Assembly (NCBI GenBank): GCA_025055795.1
Contig: JANWVV010000008.1
Location: 1-64,000 of the forward strand
Source of the DNA: Gemmataceae bacterium
GTDB taxonomy: Bacteria > Planctomycetota > Planctomycetia > Gemmatales > Gemmataceae
Reading direction: 5' to 3'
DNA length: 64,000 nt
Positions 17,774 to 25,918 of the stretch are shown here, one piece after another. A program made the translations under genes and the position numbers. Every line of letters starts with the position of its first letter. Position 1 is the stretch's first letter. The notes below the pieces were generated by a model, which searched no databases, was not told the DNA's origin, and saw only the letters and a program-made list of their open reading frames with translations.

Positions 17774-19191
17774 CTTCCCCCTCCACCCCGCACGCCACTG
17801 GGACCACCGCCCAGGCCGCCACCGCCCAAACCACCACTTCCGGCTCCGCCGCGGCCTCCACCACCGCCAGCTCCGGCTCCGCCACTGCCGCCACCGCCCA
17901 AACCACTACTTCCGGCTCCGCCGCGGCCTCCACCACCGCTACCACCCAAACCCTTGCCAATACCCGCCGAACCCGATTTACCAGTACCTTTGCCCGTACC
18001 GGCCCCTGCACTCCCCTTGCCTGTAGCCCCGCCAGTACTGCCAGAGCTGCTGCCACCGGTCGTGTCGTCCCCACCGGTGGTTCCACCGCTGCCATCATCC
18101 GGCGTCGTGGGAACACCCGAGGGCACCACGGGATCGACCAGAGTGACGGTCGCATTCCCCGGAGCCGTACGAATCGGAATAACCTGACTGATGGTACGAT
18201 AGAGCGGTTCCTGCGGACGCTGCGGATCGGTTAGCTCAAACGTCAGGGTGATACGGATGGCCCGTGGCGGCCCTGCCATGCCGCTGCCGGTAGCACTCAG
18301 ACCAGAGCCATCCCAAGTGGTACTCCAAGATGAACCATCGTAATATTCAAACAATACGTCAACGATGTGCTCAGCAACCAGAGCCGATTCCTCATTACTA
18401 CGATCGGGATAGGTTGAATTACCGATCTGATCAGCGGTTACCCAAGAACGTTCTTCGCGACACAGGCCGCCATTCGCTCCACGCCAATAGACAATCCGGC
18501 GGAGATCGGCGGTCTGTTGACTTTCCACGACGGTCGAGCCAAGCAGAACGCCGGGAGTGCTCAACGCGGTTGGCACCCGACTGGCAAAGATCACCAAACG
18601 AGGCGGGTCATCGTCGTACCCGAAAATGCCTGCATGGAACGGTAACAGGGGACTATTGGCGGCAGAGTTGGTTGTCGTGCCAGAGGTAGTTGGATCGGTG
18701 CTCAGGCTATCGCCCGTAGTGGTAGCATCGGCGTTGTTACTGTTCGTTGCACCGCTGGTCGAGCTGCTGTTGCCAGAAGTACTGTCGCCACTACCACTGG
18801 TGGCACTACTGCCACTGCTGCCGCCCGCGCCACTAGCGGCATTGGCCAGTTTGGGAGGTAGCGGCCCTAGAGACTGGCCCAGATCCAAAGCGATGCGGTT
18901 GAACACCCCGCGGGCCAGATCTTCCGTTTGGGCCATTTCCCGACTGATTTGCGTCTGGGTGAGCGTCATGTAGAAGGCCAGGTACAACCCTCCCAGCAGG
19001 AACGAACCAATCAGGGTGGCCACGAGCAATTCCAGCAGGGTGTATGCAGGTCGCCGGCCGAGGCCGCTGGTGTCAAGGGGAGGCCCGAGCACGGCACTGC
19101 CTTTGGCGTCGCTGCCGGAAACTGCCCGTTGGCGGGTTGGAGCGGCCGCTCCCGACAGCATCGGTTTCAATACTGGTCCGGCGGACCTCAT
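17770..19191 (-). CDS. gspJ: GspJ-like pseudopilin with Gly/Lys-rich tail
   Basis: This 473-residue protein has a prepilin signal near residue 48, RPA-YTLLELLVATLIGSFLLGG, with Glu at mature position 5 and Ala at -1. The mid-section has the GspJ-type strands RRIVYWRGANGGLCREER and VLFEYYDGSSW. It contains a Ser/Gly/Asn/Thr-rich insert (about 125-175) and ends in about 110 residues of Gly, Ser and Lys repeats (GKGTGKSG, GGGGRGGAGS). GspJ normally ends near 200-240 residues. I chose the ATG at 19191, which overlaps the gspI stop (ATGA), over one 22 codons upstream. The long leader before the cleavage site is unusual. Confidence 0.87.
   Translation of the reverse strand: MRSAGPVLKPMLSGAAAPTRQRAVSGSDAKGSAVLGPPLDTSGLGRRPAYTLLELLVATLIGSFLLGGLYLAFYMTLTQTQISREMAQTEDLARGVFNRIALDLGQSLGPLPPKLANAASGAGGSSGSSATSGSGDSTSGNSSSTSGATNSNNADATTTGDSLSTDPTTSGTTTNSAANSPLLPFHAGIFGYDDDPPRLVIFASRVPTALSTPGVLLGSTVVESQQTADLRRIVYWRGANGGLCREERSWVTADQIGNSTYPDRSNEESALVAEHIVDVLFEYYDGSSWSTTWDGSGLSATGSGMAGPPRAIRITLTFELTDPQRPQEPLYRTISQVIPIRTAPGNATVTLVDPVVPSGVPTTPDDGSGGTTGGDDTTGGSSSGSTGGATGKGSAGAGTGKGTGKSGSAGIGKGLGGSGGGGRGGAGSSGLGGGGSGGAGAGGGGGRGGAGSGGLGGGGLGGGPSGVRGGGGR
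17775..18060 (-). repeat. Repeat-rich DNA encoding the GspJ glycine tail
   Basis: A stretch of about 45-50 bases near 17820-17868 is repeated almost exactly near 17895-17943 (shared words CCGCCCAAACCA and TTCCGGCTCCGCCGCGGCC). The two copies encode GGRGGAGSSGLGGGG-like segments, pointing to a tandem duplication within the tail. Confidence 0.85.
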
Positions 19192-19691
19192 GAGCCACCC
19201 CCTGTCGTCCCATTGCTGGACGGATCCGGCCGGGTCGCCTCGCCTGCGGTCCCCCAAAGCGTAGGATCCAGGATGTACTGACTTAATGTAACAGTTACCG
19301 TCTGTCCTTTGACTTCCCGGCTAACACTGACGCTCACCAGATACAGATTCGGGATGTCCGCACTTTGGACGGTTAATGTCCAGTTCCAATTGGCGTCGTC
19401 GCCATCGAAGGTGCCGCTTCCGCTTTCCAAGGGGACGATCCCGCATTCGACCTCGGCCAGTTTGGCCTGAGCCAGGCGTGCTCCCCGGCTCTGATAGCGT
19501 GCTTCCAGCTCTAGATCGGCCCCCATATCGACCAGACGAGCAATCGCTACCAGTGCGGTCAGGAAAATGGCCAGGGCCAACAGTACCTCGATCAGAGACA
19601 GTCCATAGCGGCGAGCGCCTGGACGTTGAGCCGGAACACACGCCTTGGGATAGACTCGGCCGTGGGGCGTGTTCCCCCTATATGCTCTCAT
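19188..19691 (-). CDS. gspI: Type II secretion minor pseudopilin GspI
   Basis: This 167-residue protein has a leader of about 26 residues, then RRYG-LSLIEVLLALAIFLTAL, a standard prepilin motif with Gly at -1 and Glu at mature position 5. Downstream, RGARLAQAKLAEVECGI is the conserved GspI helix region. The ATG at 19691 overlaps the gspH stop (ATGA), which fixes the start; a frame extension upstream reads into gspH. It forms the pseudopilus tip complex with GspJ and GspK encoded next. Confidence 0.88.
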   Translation of the reverse strand: MRAYRGNTPHGRVYPKACVPAQRPGARRYGLSLIEVLLALAIFLTALVAIARLVDMGADLELEARYQSRGARLAQAKLAEVECGIVPLESGSGTFDGDDANWNWTLTVQSADIPNLYLVSVSVSREVKGQTVTVTLSQYILDPTLWGTAGEATRPDPSSNGTTGGGS

Positions 19692-20236
19692 GGCCGCATT
19701 CCCGTTGTCCCTGATCCCGTCGGGGTCCGGATGATCGCCGCTGTGCCGGTTATTCCTCGGATCCGTACATAAATGGGCGCGTTGTTCCCCTCCCGGACCT
19801 CCACCAACACCTGATCTTCCTTGCAAGTACCATCCGGCTTCAGGGTGGCTACGGTAATCCACTCACCGTCCTGAACCTGCTCGCTGTCGCCGGTGGAGAC
19901 CACGGCCAAGGTGGCTTTGTCCAAGCGATCTTCCGTTACGGCCGCGGTAAACACGGGGGGGTCATCGGCACTGTAAGCGGCAAACTCAGGTGTATCCGGG
20001 GCTACGCGCACGCGGGTCCCATCGCTGGAGATGGCCACACGGAACCATTGCCCCCGCTCCATCGCCTTGCTACGGGCATCGGCAATGCGTGCTCGTAACA
20101 AATCGGCCGCTGCCTTCTGACGGGTATCGGCGTAGTTCCCCTCCAACGTCAGGCTTACGGCCAGGCCTACAATCAAAAGCACGGCCAGAACCACCAGAAG
20201 TTCTAGCAGGGTATACGCCTGCCATCGTTGCTGCAT
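19688..20236 (-). CDS. gspH: Type II secretion minor pseudopilin GspH
   Basis: This 182-residue protein has a very short leader and the prepilin motif WQA-YTLLELLVVLAVLLIVGLA. Ala is at -1 and Glu at mature position 5. The following helix (AAADLLRARIADARSKAMERG) and the strand WFRVAISSDG match the GspH pattern. The ATG at 20236 is preceded directly by a purine-rich GGAGGAAGG. Its stop overlaps gspI by 4 bases. A 164-base gap with a hairpin separates it from gspG upstream. Confidence 0.88.
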   Translation of the reverse strand: MQQRWQAYTLLELLVVLAVLLIVGLAVSLTLEGNYADTRQKAAADLLRARIADARSKAMERGQWFRVAISSDGTRVRVAPDTPEFAAYSADDPPVFTAAVTEDRLDKATLAVVSTGDSEQVQDGEWITVATLKPDGTCKEDQVLVEVREGNNAPIYVRIRGITGTAAIIRTPTGSGTTGMRP

Positions 20237-20278
20237 CCTTCCTCCCCCAGCTCAGTTGTTCTTCAGCCCCCCAGTCTT

Positions 20279-20308
20279 GCCGGCGAACGATATGTCTTCC
20301 TCGCCGGC
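20279..20308 (-). terminator. Hairpin between gspG and gspH
   Basis: GCCGGCGA at 20279-20286 and TCGCCGGC at 20301-20308 form a perfect 8-bp GC-rich stem with a 14-base loop. A second 5-bp hairpin (ACGGC/GCCGT) is at 20324-20339. There is no T run, so it is not a standard intrinsic terminator. It could partly stop or process the transcript after the major pseudopilin gene. Confidence 0.35.
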
Positions 20309-20400
20309 CACCTGGTTGTGCCAACGGCTCTCAGGCCGTCAGACGTACACATGAACGATCCTTACGGAAAGCAACTAGCCGCCTCGCTTTTGCCCCGCGC

Positions 20401-20832
20401 TTACCGGAGCGGCCACTGCAACGGCGGCTTGTTAATGTTATGTTGCGGACAGAAGACTACTGGACGCTCTTTATAATTACCTTCTACTTCGTCGGTAGTA
20501 CGCACCAATTGCCAATAGTAGCGTGTACCCCACGGGGAAATCAGCCCTTGAGTTCCCTGTTCCAGATACGGAGCAATCAGAGCCAACCCCTGTTCTCCTT
20601 CCGGCGGCCATTCCCCGTGCTTCAGATAGTATGTCTTCAGTGCCTGCTCGATGGCCCGCATGTCATTTTGCGCCCGACCCTCTTTCGCTTCCTCTAGATA
20701 ACGGAACAACGCAATACTGGCGGCCGAAGCCAAAATCACCAGAATGGCCACGACTATCAGCACTTCCAGCAACGTAAAGGCCTGACGGGGACGCGTCCGC
20801 TGCAACTCCCGCGATACCGCACGCAACACCAT
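20401..20832 (-). CDS. gspG: Type II secretion major pseudopilin GspG
   Basis: This 143-residue protein has the length and pattern of GspG. The leader is followed by RQA-FTLLEVLIVVAILVILA with Ala at -1 and Glu at mature position 5. Next come LEEAKEGRAQNDMRAIEQAL and YYLKHGEWPPEGEQGLALI, the GspG helix and the conserved P-x-x-xQGL region, then SPWGTRYYW. GspG subunits build the pseudopilus shaft. I chose the ATG at 20832 with AGGAG 9 bases upstream over an ATG seven codons earlier. It is first in the minus-strand run and divergent from gspE. Confidence 0.92.
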   Translation of the reverse strand: MVLRAVSRELQRTRPRQAFTLLEVLIVVAILVILASAASIALFRYLEEAKEGRAQNDMRAIEQALKTYYLKHGEWPPEGEQGLALIAPYLEQGTQGLISPWGTRYYWQLVRTTDEVEGNYKERPVVFCPQHNINKPPLQWPLR

Positions 20833-21644
20833 GGTAGTAATCTCCTGCGTCACACACTCTCATGAGGGAAGACATCTTGGGGGGAAACTCACCACATTCC
20901 CCCATGTTAGCCCATCCTTACATACCCGTTATAGCCAGCGAGGGTTTAATCAATTATGAGAATTGTGATCCGCGGCTGGGCCTCCGACCACTTCTCATCC
21001 CCTATTCATGGTCAAGCCATCCCTCACCCACACGGCAAAGATGAACATCTTAATTTTACCCTGTCTTCCCTTCGGTCTGAACAAGAGACTATCCCCGGAT
21101 CCCCTCCACCGAGGCGTGATCTATGCATAACTCGCTAGCAATTCCTCACCCTGAACAGTTGATGGCGGCCGGTTTCAGCGACTTTTCATCTTTGGGAGAT
21201 TAAAATTACGTGCAAAATCGGATTAAAATCGTGTACATTGGATAAGTCCATCCCGACGAAACGTTGAGGCAAGGGTCCAGGTATATTCGCGTACCGAACA
21301 CAACGACAATAGGGCTTGGAGGTACCTGCCAACGTCCCCAGAACCCTATTGACCATGCACAGGAGCAACCGCAAGCTCAGCCAGGATAGGGCTGGACTAA
21401 ACTAGATGTCCGATGACTCGCTCCCTGGTAAAGTGACCAGCAGCTATCCAACTGAACGCGATGCGATATGTCTGTCAATGGCACCGCCTATCGCCGCAAC
21501 CGAATCGGATCTGGTTTCACGCCAATTTCATATGAACATGCATTCACGCATTAGGTAATGGGAGCATGTCGGCAGCAGGTAACCAACTGTCTGGGTAACA
21601 GGGCAAGAGCGATTCGGGGAACAGAAGAGGGAGCCACCGTGGTA
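20833..21644. other. Divergent intergenic region between gspG and gspE
   Basis: About 810 bases with no supported gene separate the two divergent halves of the secretion cluster, so promoters for both should lie here. It is AT-rich around 21190-21240. No clean -35/-10 pair was found for either direction. Confidence 0.45.
21198..21229. repeat. Direct repeat in the gspE upstream region
   Basis: GATTAAAAT occurs at 21198-21206 and again at 21221-21229, 23 bases apart, each followed by a CGTG within a few bases. The spacing of about two helical turns in a local AT-rich patch suggests a protein-binding or UP-element-like site, 420 bases before gspE. Confidence 0.35.
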
Positions 21645-23510
21645 ATGGGAGCTAACGAGGGAGCCATGACGAGCACAAGCAGCATCGGGATAGCCAGCGG
21701 TGCCCAGCAGCAATTGCTGGCCATGCTGCAGCGACGCGGATTGCTCAGCGAAGAGCATCTGCGGCGGGCAGCCGAGGTTCTGGCGGCAGCACCGGACCTG
21801 CCCCCCCATCAGGTCCTTGTGGACAAAGGCTTCATCAAAGAGGAAATTCTCCTGCCCGTGCTGGCTGAAGAACTGGGGCTGGAACTTGTCGACCTGACCC
21901 GCGTGCAGATCGACCGCAGTCTGCTGGAGCAAATGCCCCAGCGGCTGGTACACCGCAAAAATCTGATGCCCCTCAGCCGGCACAATGGCACCCTGATCGT
22001 CGCCACAGGTGATCCGTTCGATGCCTATGCCATCGACGAATTCCAGACACTGACTGGTCTGCACGTTTTACCGGTGCTGGCCCCGCCACGGGAGATTGCC
22101 CGTCTCATCAAGCAGCATTTTGGGGTGGGGGGAGATACGGTAGCAGCCCTGACCGAGGAAGCCAAGGACCGGCAGGAAGAAATTGAGTTTCTCGAAGCTC
22201 TGGAAGCCGACGACAGCGAAATGGCCAAGCAGGCCCAGGAAGCCTCGGTCGTCCGGCTGGTCAACCAGATCCTCATTGAGGCAGCCAACGAACGGGCCAG
22301 CGACATCCACATTGAAACCGAAGAACACGGCCTGCGCATCCGCTATCGCATCGATGGCTTACTCCAGGAACAGAATCTGCCGCCGGAGATCAACCGGTTT
22401 GCTGCCGCTATCATCAGCCGCATCAAGATCATGGCCCGGCTCAACATTGCCGAAAAACGTCTACCACAAGACGGTCGCATCAAAATGAAGGTCCAAGGCC
22501 GGGACATCGACGTCCGTGTCTCGATTATTCCCATGATCCACGGGGAAGGCGTTTGCTTGCGTCTGCTGGACAAGGGACGCATGGAATTCAACCTGGCGGC
22601 CGTCGGCATGCTGCCGGACACCTACCACACCTTCAAGCAACTGATCGATCGACCCCACGGCATTGTGCTGGTCACCGGTCCGACAGGATCGGGCAAGTCG
22701 ACCACTTTGTACTCGGCCCTCAATGAAATCAAGGACGAAACCCTCAAGATCATCACGGTCGAGGACCCCGTGGAATACAATCAAGTGGGCATCAGTCAGA
22801 TCCAGACGCATACGAAAATCGGTCTGACGTTTGCCAACGCCTTACGGGCCATTCTGCGTCATGACCCGGACGTGATCCTGGTGGGGGAAATTCGCGACCT
22901 GGAGACGGCCGAGATGGCCATCCATGCCTCGCTGACCGGCCACCTGGTCTTCAGTACGTTGCACACCAACGACGCCCCCAGCTCCTTTACCCGACTGATT
23001 GACATGGGCGTCGAGCCGTTTCTGGTCTCCTCCACCGTGGAAGGGGTAATGGCCCAGCGGCTGGTGCGCACCATCTGCCCGGACTGCAAGACGACGACAA
23101 CGCTTCCCCAGGAAGAACTGCCTTTGGATTTCCCGCTACGCAAAAGGAATGGCAGCGGCCTGAGTGCCCTAGCCAACCTCCCCCCAGCGCTGGCTAAAAT
23201 CCTGCAGGAGTACGAAGCGACCATGGCCCAGCAACCGGGTCCTGAAGGCACCGTCACCCTATGGCGGGGCAGCGGCTGCCGCTCCTGCCGCCAGACCGGT
23301 TACCGCGGACGCAGCGGTATCTTCGAGCTGCTGGTGACCAATGACGTCATTCGCGACCTGGTCACTCAACGCGTCAATGCGGGTGTCATTCGCCTGGAAG
23401 CGTTGAAAGCCGGTATGATCACCCTGCGGCAGGATGGCTGGCGTAAGGTGCTTAAAGGGCTGACCACTATCGACGAAGTAGCCCGGATCACTGCAGGGGA
23501 CATTTCGTAA
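21645..23510 (+). CDS. gspE: Type II secretion ATPase GspE
   Basis: This hexameric ATPase (621 residues) drives pseudopilus assembly. It has an N-terminal GspE domain (about 20-150: LLSEEHLRRAAEVL; IKEEILLPVLAEELGLELVDL), the Walker A GPTGSGKSTT near residue 345, an Asp box ITVEDPVEY, Walker B DVILVGEIRDLETAEMA, and a His box HTNDAPSS. A C-terminal tetracysteine zinc site is formed by CPDC and CRSC, as in true GspE proteins. The start is uncertain: ATG 21645 and GTG 21639 both follow GAGGGAG, and ATG 21666 is another option. The gene is followed by gspF 115 bases downstream. Confidence 0.95.
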   Translation: MGANEGAMTSTSSIGIASGAQQQLLAMLQRRGLLSEEHLRRAAEVLAAAPDLPPHQVLVDKGFIKEEILLPVLAEELGLELVDLTRVQIDRSLLEQMPQRLVHRKNLMPLSRHNGTLIVATGDPFDAYAIDEFQTLTGLHVLPVLAPPREIARLIKQHFGVGGDTVAALTEEAKDRQEEIEFLEALEADDSEMAKQAQEASVVRLVNQILIEAANERASDIHIETEEHGLRIRYRIDGLLQEQNLPPEINRFAAAIISRIKIMARLNIAEKRLPQDGRIKMKVQGRDIDVRVSIIPMIHGEGVCLRLLDKGRMEFNLAAVGMLPDTYHTFKQLIDRPHGIVLVTGPTGSGKSTTLYSALNEIKDETLKIITVEDPVEYNQVGISQIQTHTKIGLTFANALRAILRHDPDVILVGEIRDLETAEMAIHASLTGHLVFSTLHTNDAPSSFTRLIDMGVEPFLVSSTVEGVMAQRLVRTICPDCKTTTTLPQEELPLDFPLRKRNGSGLSALANLPPALAKILQEYEATMAQQPGPEGTVTLWRGSGCRSCRQTGYRGRSGIFELLVTNDVIRDLVTQRVNAGVIRLEALKAGMITLRQDGWRKVLKGLTTIDEVARITAGDIS

Positions 23511-23625
23511 TTGCCCCCTATGCGACATTTGCTGTCAATCCGAGGCTCAGGGAGCACAAAACCGGGATAAGCCAAAGGAAGACATAGCGATCTGGGAGCA
23601 TCAGCAAGGGGGTGGATAAACGCAT

Positions 23626-24849
23626 ATGCCGGATTTCACCTACGAAGCGCTTGCCCGGACGGGCAGCCGGACGACCGGAATAGTAACGGCCAACAGCGAA
23701 CGGGAAGTCGCCGCGATTCTGGATAGTCGGGGACTGTTCCCGTTGCGTATTGCACTGGCCAAGACCCAGGCGACTGGTCCGTCCGCTACGGGGGGCTGGC
23801 TGGCCCGACGGGTCAAAGGCCGACAACTGGCCGCCTTCTACTCCCAGATGGCCGACTTGCTCCGCTCCGGCGTGCCCCTGTTGCGTTCCCTGGAATTGCT
23901 GGAAAAGCAGAGTACCAACCCGACACTGCAAGCGGTGATCCGTGACGTGCGCAACCGGGTCGCCGATGGGACCGGTCTGGCGCAGGCTATGGCCTTCCAC
24001 CCTCGTGTCTTCAACGAACTGGTGGTGGGCATGGTGCGGGCCGGTCAGGAGGGCGGTTTTCTGGAAGATGTCCTCAAACGCATTGCCAATTTCGTCGAGC
24101 ATCAGGAAGACCTCAAGGCCAAGGTAGTCGGAGCATTGGCTTACCCCGTTTTCCTGGCGGTGGCCGGCTTCGCTGTCCTCAACATCCTGGTCATCTTCTT
24201 CGTCCCCAAATTCGCTAAGATCTTCGAGAAACTGGAGGAAAAAGGAGAACTGCCCACCCTGACGGTCTATCTGATGGCATTCAGCCATTTTCTGCAGAAC
24301 TACTGGTGGCTGGTGCTGGGCGGGGCGGTAACGGCCCTGGTACTATTTCGGCGTTGGGCCCGCACCGAGCAGGGACGCCTGATCGTCGACCGCCTGAAAG
24401 TCCGCCTGCCGTTGTTCGGCCCCATTTTCCTGTCGCTGGCGTTGTCACGCTTCTGCCGGATTCTCGGCACCCTGCTGCACAACGGCATTCCCATCCTCAA
24501 AGCCTTGAACATCGCCAAGGACTCGACGGGCAACCGCGTACTAGCTCAGGCGATCGAGAAAAGTGCCGAAAATGTCACCGCCGGGCAGAAACTGGCAGAT
24601 CCGCTACGCCGCTGCGGCTACTTCCCACCCGACGTGGTCGAAATGATCACCATCGCCGAAGAGTCCAACAGTCTGGAAACCGTCCTGGTAGACATTGCTG
24701 ACGGTCTGGAAAAACGCACCAGCCGCAATCTGGAGCTGATGGTCAAGTTACTGGAACCGATCATGCTGTTGGTGATGGCCGGTGTCACTCTGCTGATTGT
24801 CATGGGCCTGCTGCTGCCGGTATTCAAAATGGGTAGCACGGTGGGCTGA
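23626..24849 (+). CDS. gspF: Type II secretion inner-membrane platform protein GspF
   Basis: At 407 residues this is a standard-length GspF/PilC protein. It begins with the typical MPDFTYEALARTGSRTTGIV strand region. Two T2SF domains follow (about 70-190 and 275-395), each with the PLLRSLELLEKQ or PILKALNIAKDS helix start and the VPKF/GLLLPVF hydrophobic segments. Three membrane helices are apparent, near 165-190, 225-240 and 380-400. GspF sits under the pseudopilus and is engaged by GspE, encoded just upstream. It is the last gene of the plus-strand part and converges with the HNH gene. Confidence 0.95.
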   Translation: MPDFTYEALARTGSRTTGIVTANSEREVAAILDSRGLFPLRIALAKTQATGPSATGGWLARRVKGRQLAAFYSQMADLLRSGVPLLRSLELLEKQSTNPTLQAVIRDVRNRVADGTGLAQAMAFHPRVFNELVVGMVRAGQEGGFLEDVLKRIANFVEHQEDLKAKVVGALAYPVFLAVAGFAVLNILVIFFVPKFAKIFEKLEEKGELPTLTVYLMAFSHFLQNYWWLVLGGAVTALVLFRRWARTEQGRLIVDRLKVRLPLFGPIFLSLALSRFCRILGTLLHNGIPILKALNIAKDSTGNRVLAQAIEKSAENVTAGQKLADPLRRCGYFPPDVVEMITIAEESNSLETVLVDIADGLEKRTSRNLELMVKLLEPIMLLVMAGVTLLIVMGLLLPVFKMGSTVG

Positions 24850-24967
24850 ACCAAGCAGGTCAGCGCCGTGGTGCCGAGGGGGAACACACCACCTGGGCGT
24901 ACCCCTGCAAGAGCAGGACGGTTGCTTTATCGTGCGGGTCCGCAGCACTATTGTTTCTGTTCGACGT

Positions 24968-25606
24968 TTATTTCAGTTCGACGTTCCAGTAGGCCTCGTT
25001 GAGGAAATTCTGCCAGGCACTGTATTTCTTTTGCGTCAGTTTCAGACTGAGGATGGGGTTGCGTTTGGGCTTTTCCGGCTTGCGGATGAGGGTCATGTTG
25101 GCCTGTTTGGGGGTCCGGCCGCCCTTACGGATGTTGCACTCCAGGCAGGCACAGACGACGTTTTCCCAGGTGGTCTGCCCCCCCTGACTGCGGGGAATAA
25201 CATGGTCCAGGCTCAGTTCCTGGGTGGGGAAGCGGCGACCGCAGTACTGGCATTGATTGTTGTCACGGGCGAAGATGTTCCGTCGGTTGAACTTCACGGT
25301 CTGCCTGGGCATTTTGTCGTAGCGCAACAGGCGGATGACCCGGGGCACCTGCAGTTCGCGGGAAGGGGTGCGGATCCAGTCCTCGTCCTCATTGCGAAAG
25401 TGAGTGGCCCGGAAAGCACTTAACTCCGCCCAGGATTGAAAGTCGTAGGTGGTGAAATATCCGCCTTCCTCGACATGGACCACCTCGGCGAGGTTTTTGC
25501 ACAACAGACAGAAGGCTCGGCGGACGGAGATGATGTGCACAGCGATGAACATCCGGTTGAGCACCAGCACGCTCGCGTCCAAAGCCGAGTGCGGCGGGAC
25601 ATTCAT
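24968..25606 (-). CDS. HNH endonuclease
   Basis: This 212-residue protein has an HNH nuclease domain near residues 125-175. It has two zinc-type Cys pairs (CQYC and CLEC) around the catalytic LSLDHVIPRSQGG, followed by ENVVCACLECNIRKGG. The N-terminal half (VLVLNRMFIAVHIISVRRAFCLLCKN) resembles the region found before HNH domains in a common stand-alone family of unknown target. The ATG at 25606 has GGGAG about 10 bases upstream; a longer frame start lacks support. There is no methylase or intron context, so this is probably a house HNH protein, not part of a restriction system. Confidence 0.88.
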   Translation of the reverse strand: MNVPPHSALDASVLVLNRMFIAVHIISVRRAFCLLCKNLAEVVHVEEGGYFTTYDFQSWAELSAFRATHFRNEDEDWIRTPSRELQVPRVIRLLRYDKMPRQTVKFNRRNIFARDNNQCQYCGRRFPTQELSLDHVIPRSQGGQTTWENVVCACLECNIRKGGRTPKQANMTLIRKPEKPKRNPILSLKLTQKKYSAWQNFLNEAYWNVELK

Positions 25607-25918
25607 GGCGGGGCTACTCCCCCTTAAAGCTCCGCCGGGGGCACGCAACCCCTAGTTCCGTTCCCCTGGCAGACAGGCAGCTTTTGTCATCATCATACCG
25701 TCCATTTCAAGGCCCGCTACCATTCTCCCGCCAGAACTTACCTAAAATTCATTAACAGGAGGCCGCACGGCCAGGAACACACCCCCTTGGAACAGGCAGG
25801 TCACGACGACCCAGGCCCCACTGAGGTCCCGCCATAACATGGGCCGTACAATACACCCCACAGTGGCAGCGACCAGAAACGGGGGCGACATCCACGCATC
25901 CTTTACGCAAGGCACACT

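Noticed and set aside
24959-24986. 10-base direct repeat GTTCGACGTT around the HNH gene stop
   Set aside because: Two short copies with no element between them; probably chance.
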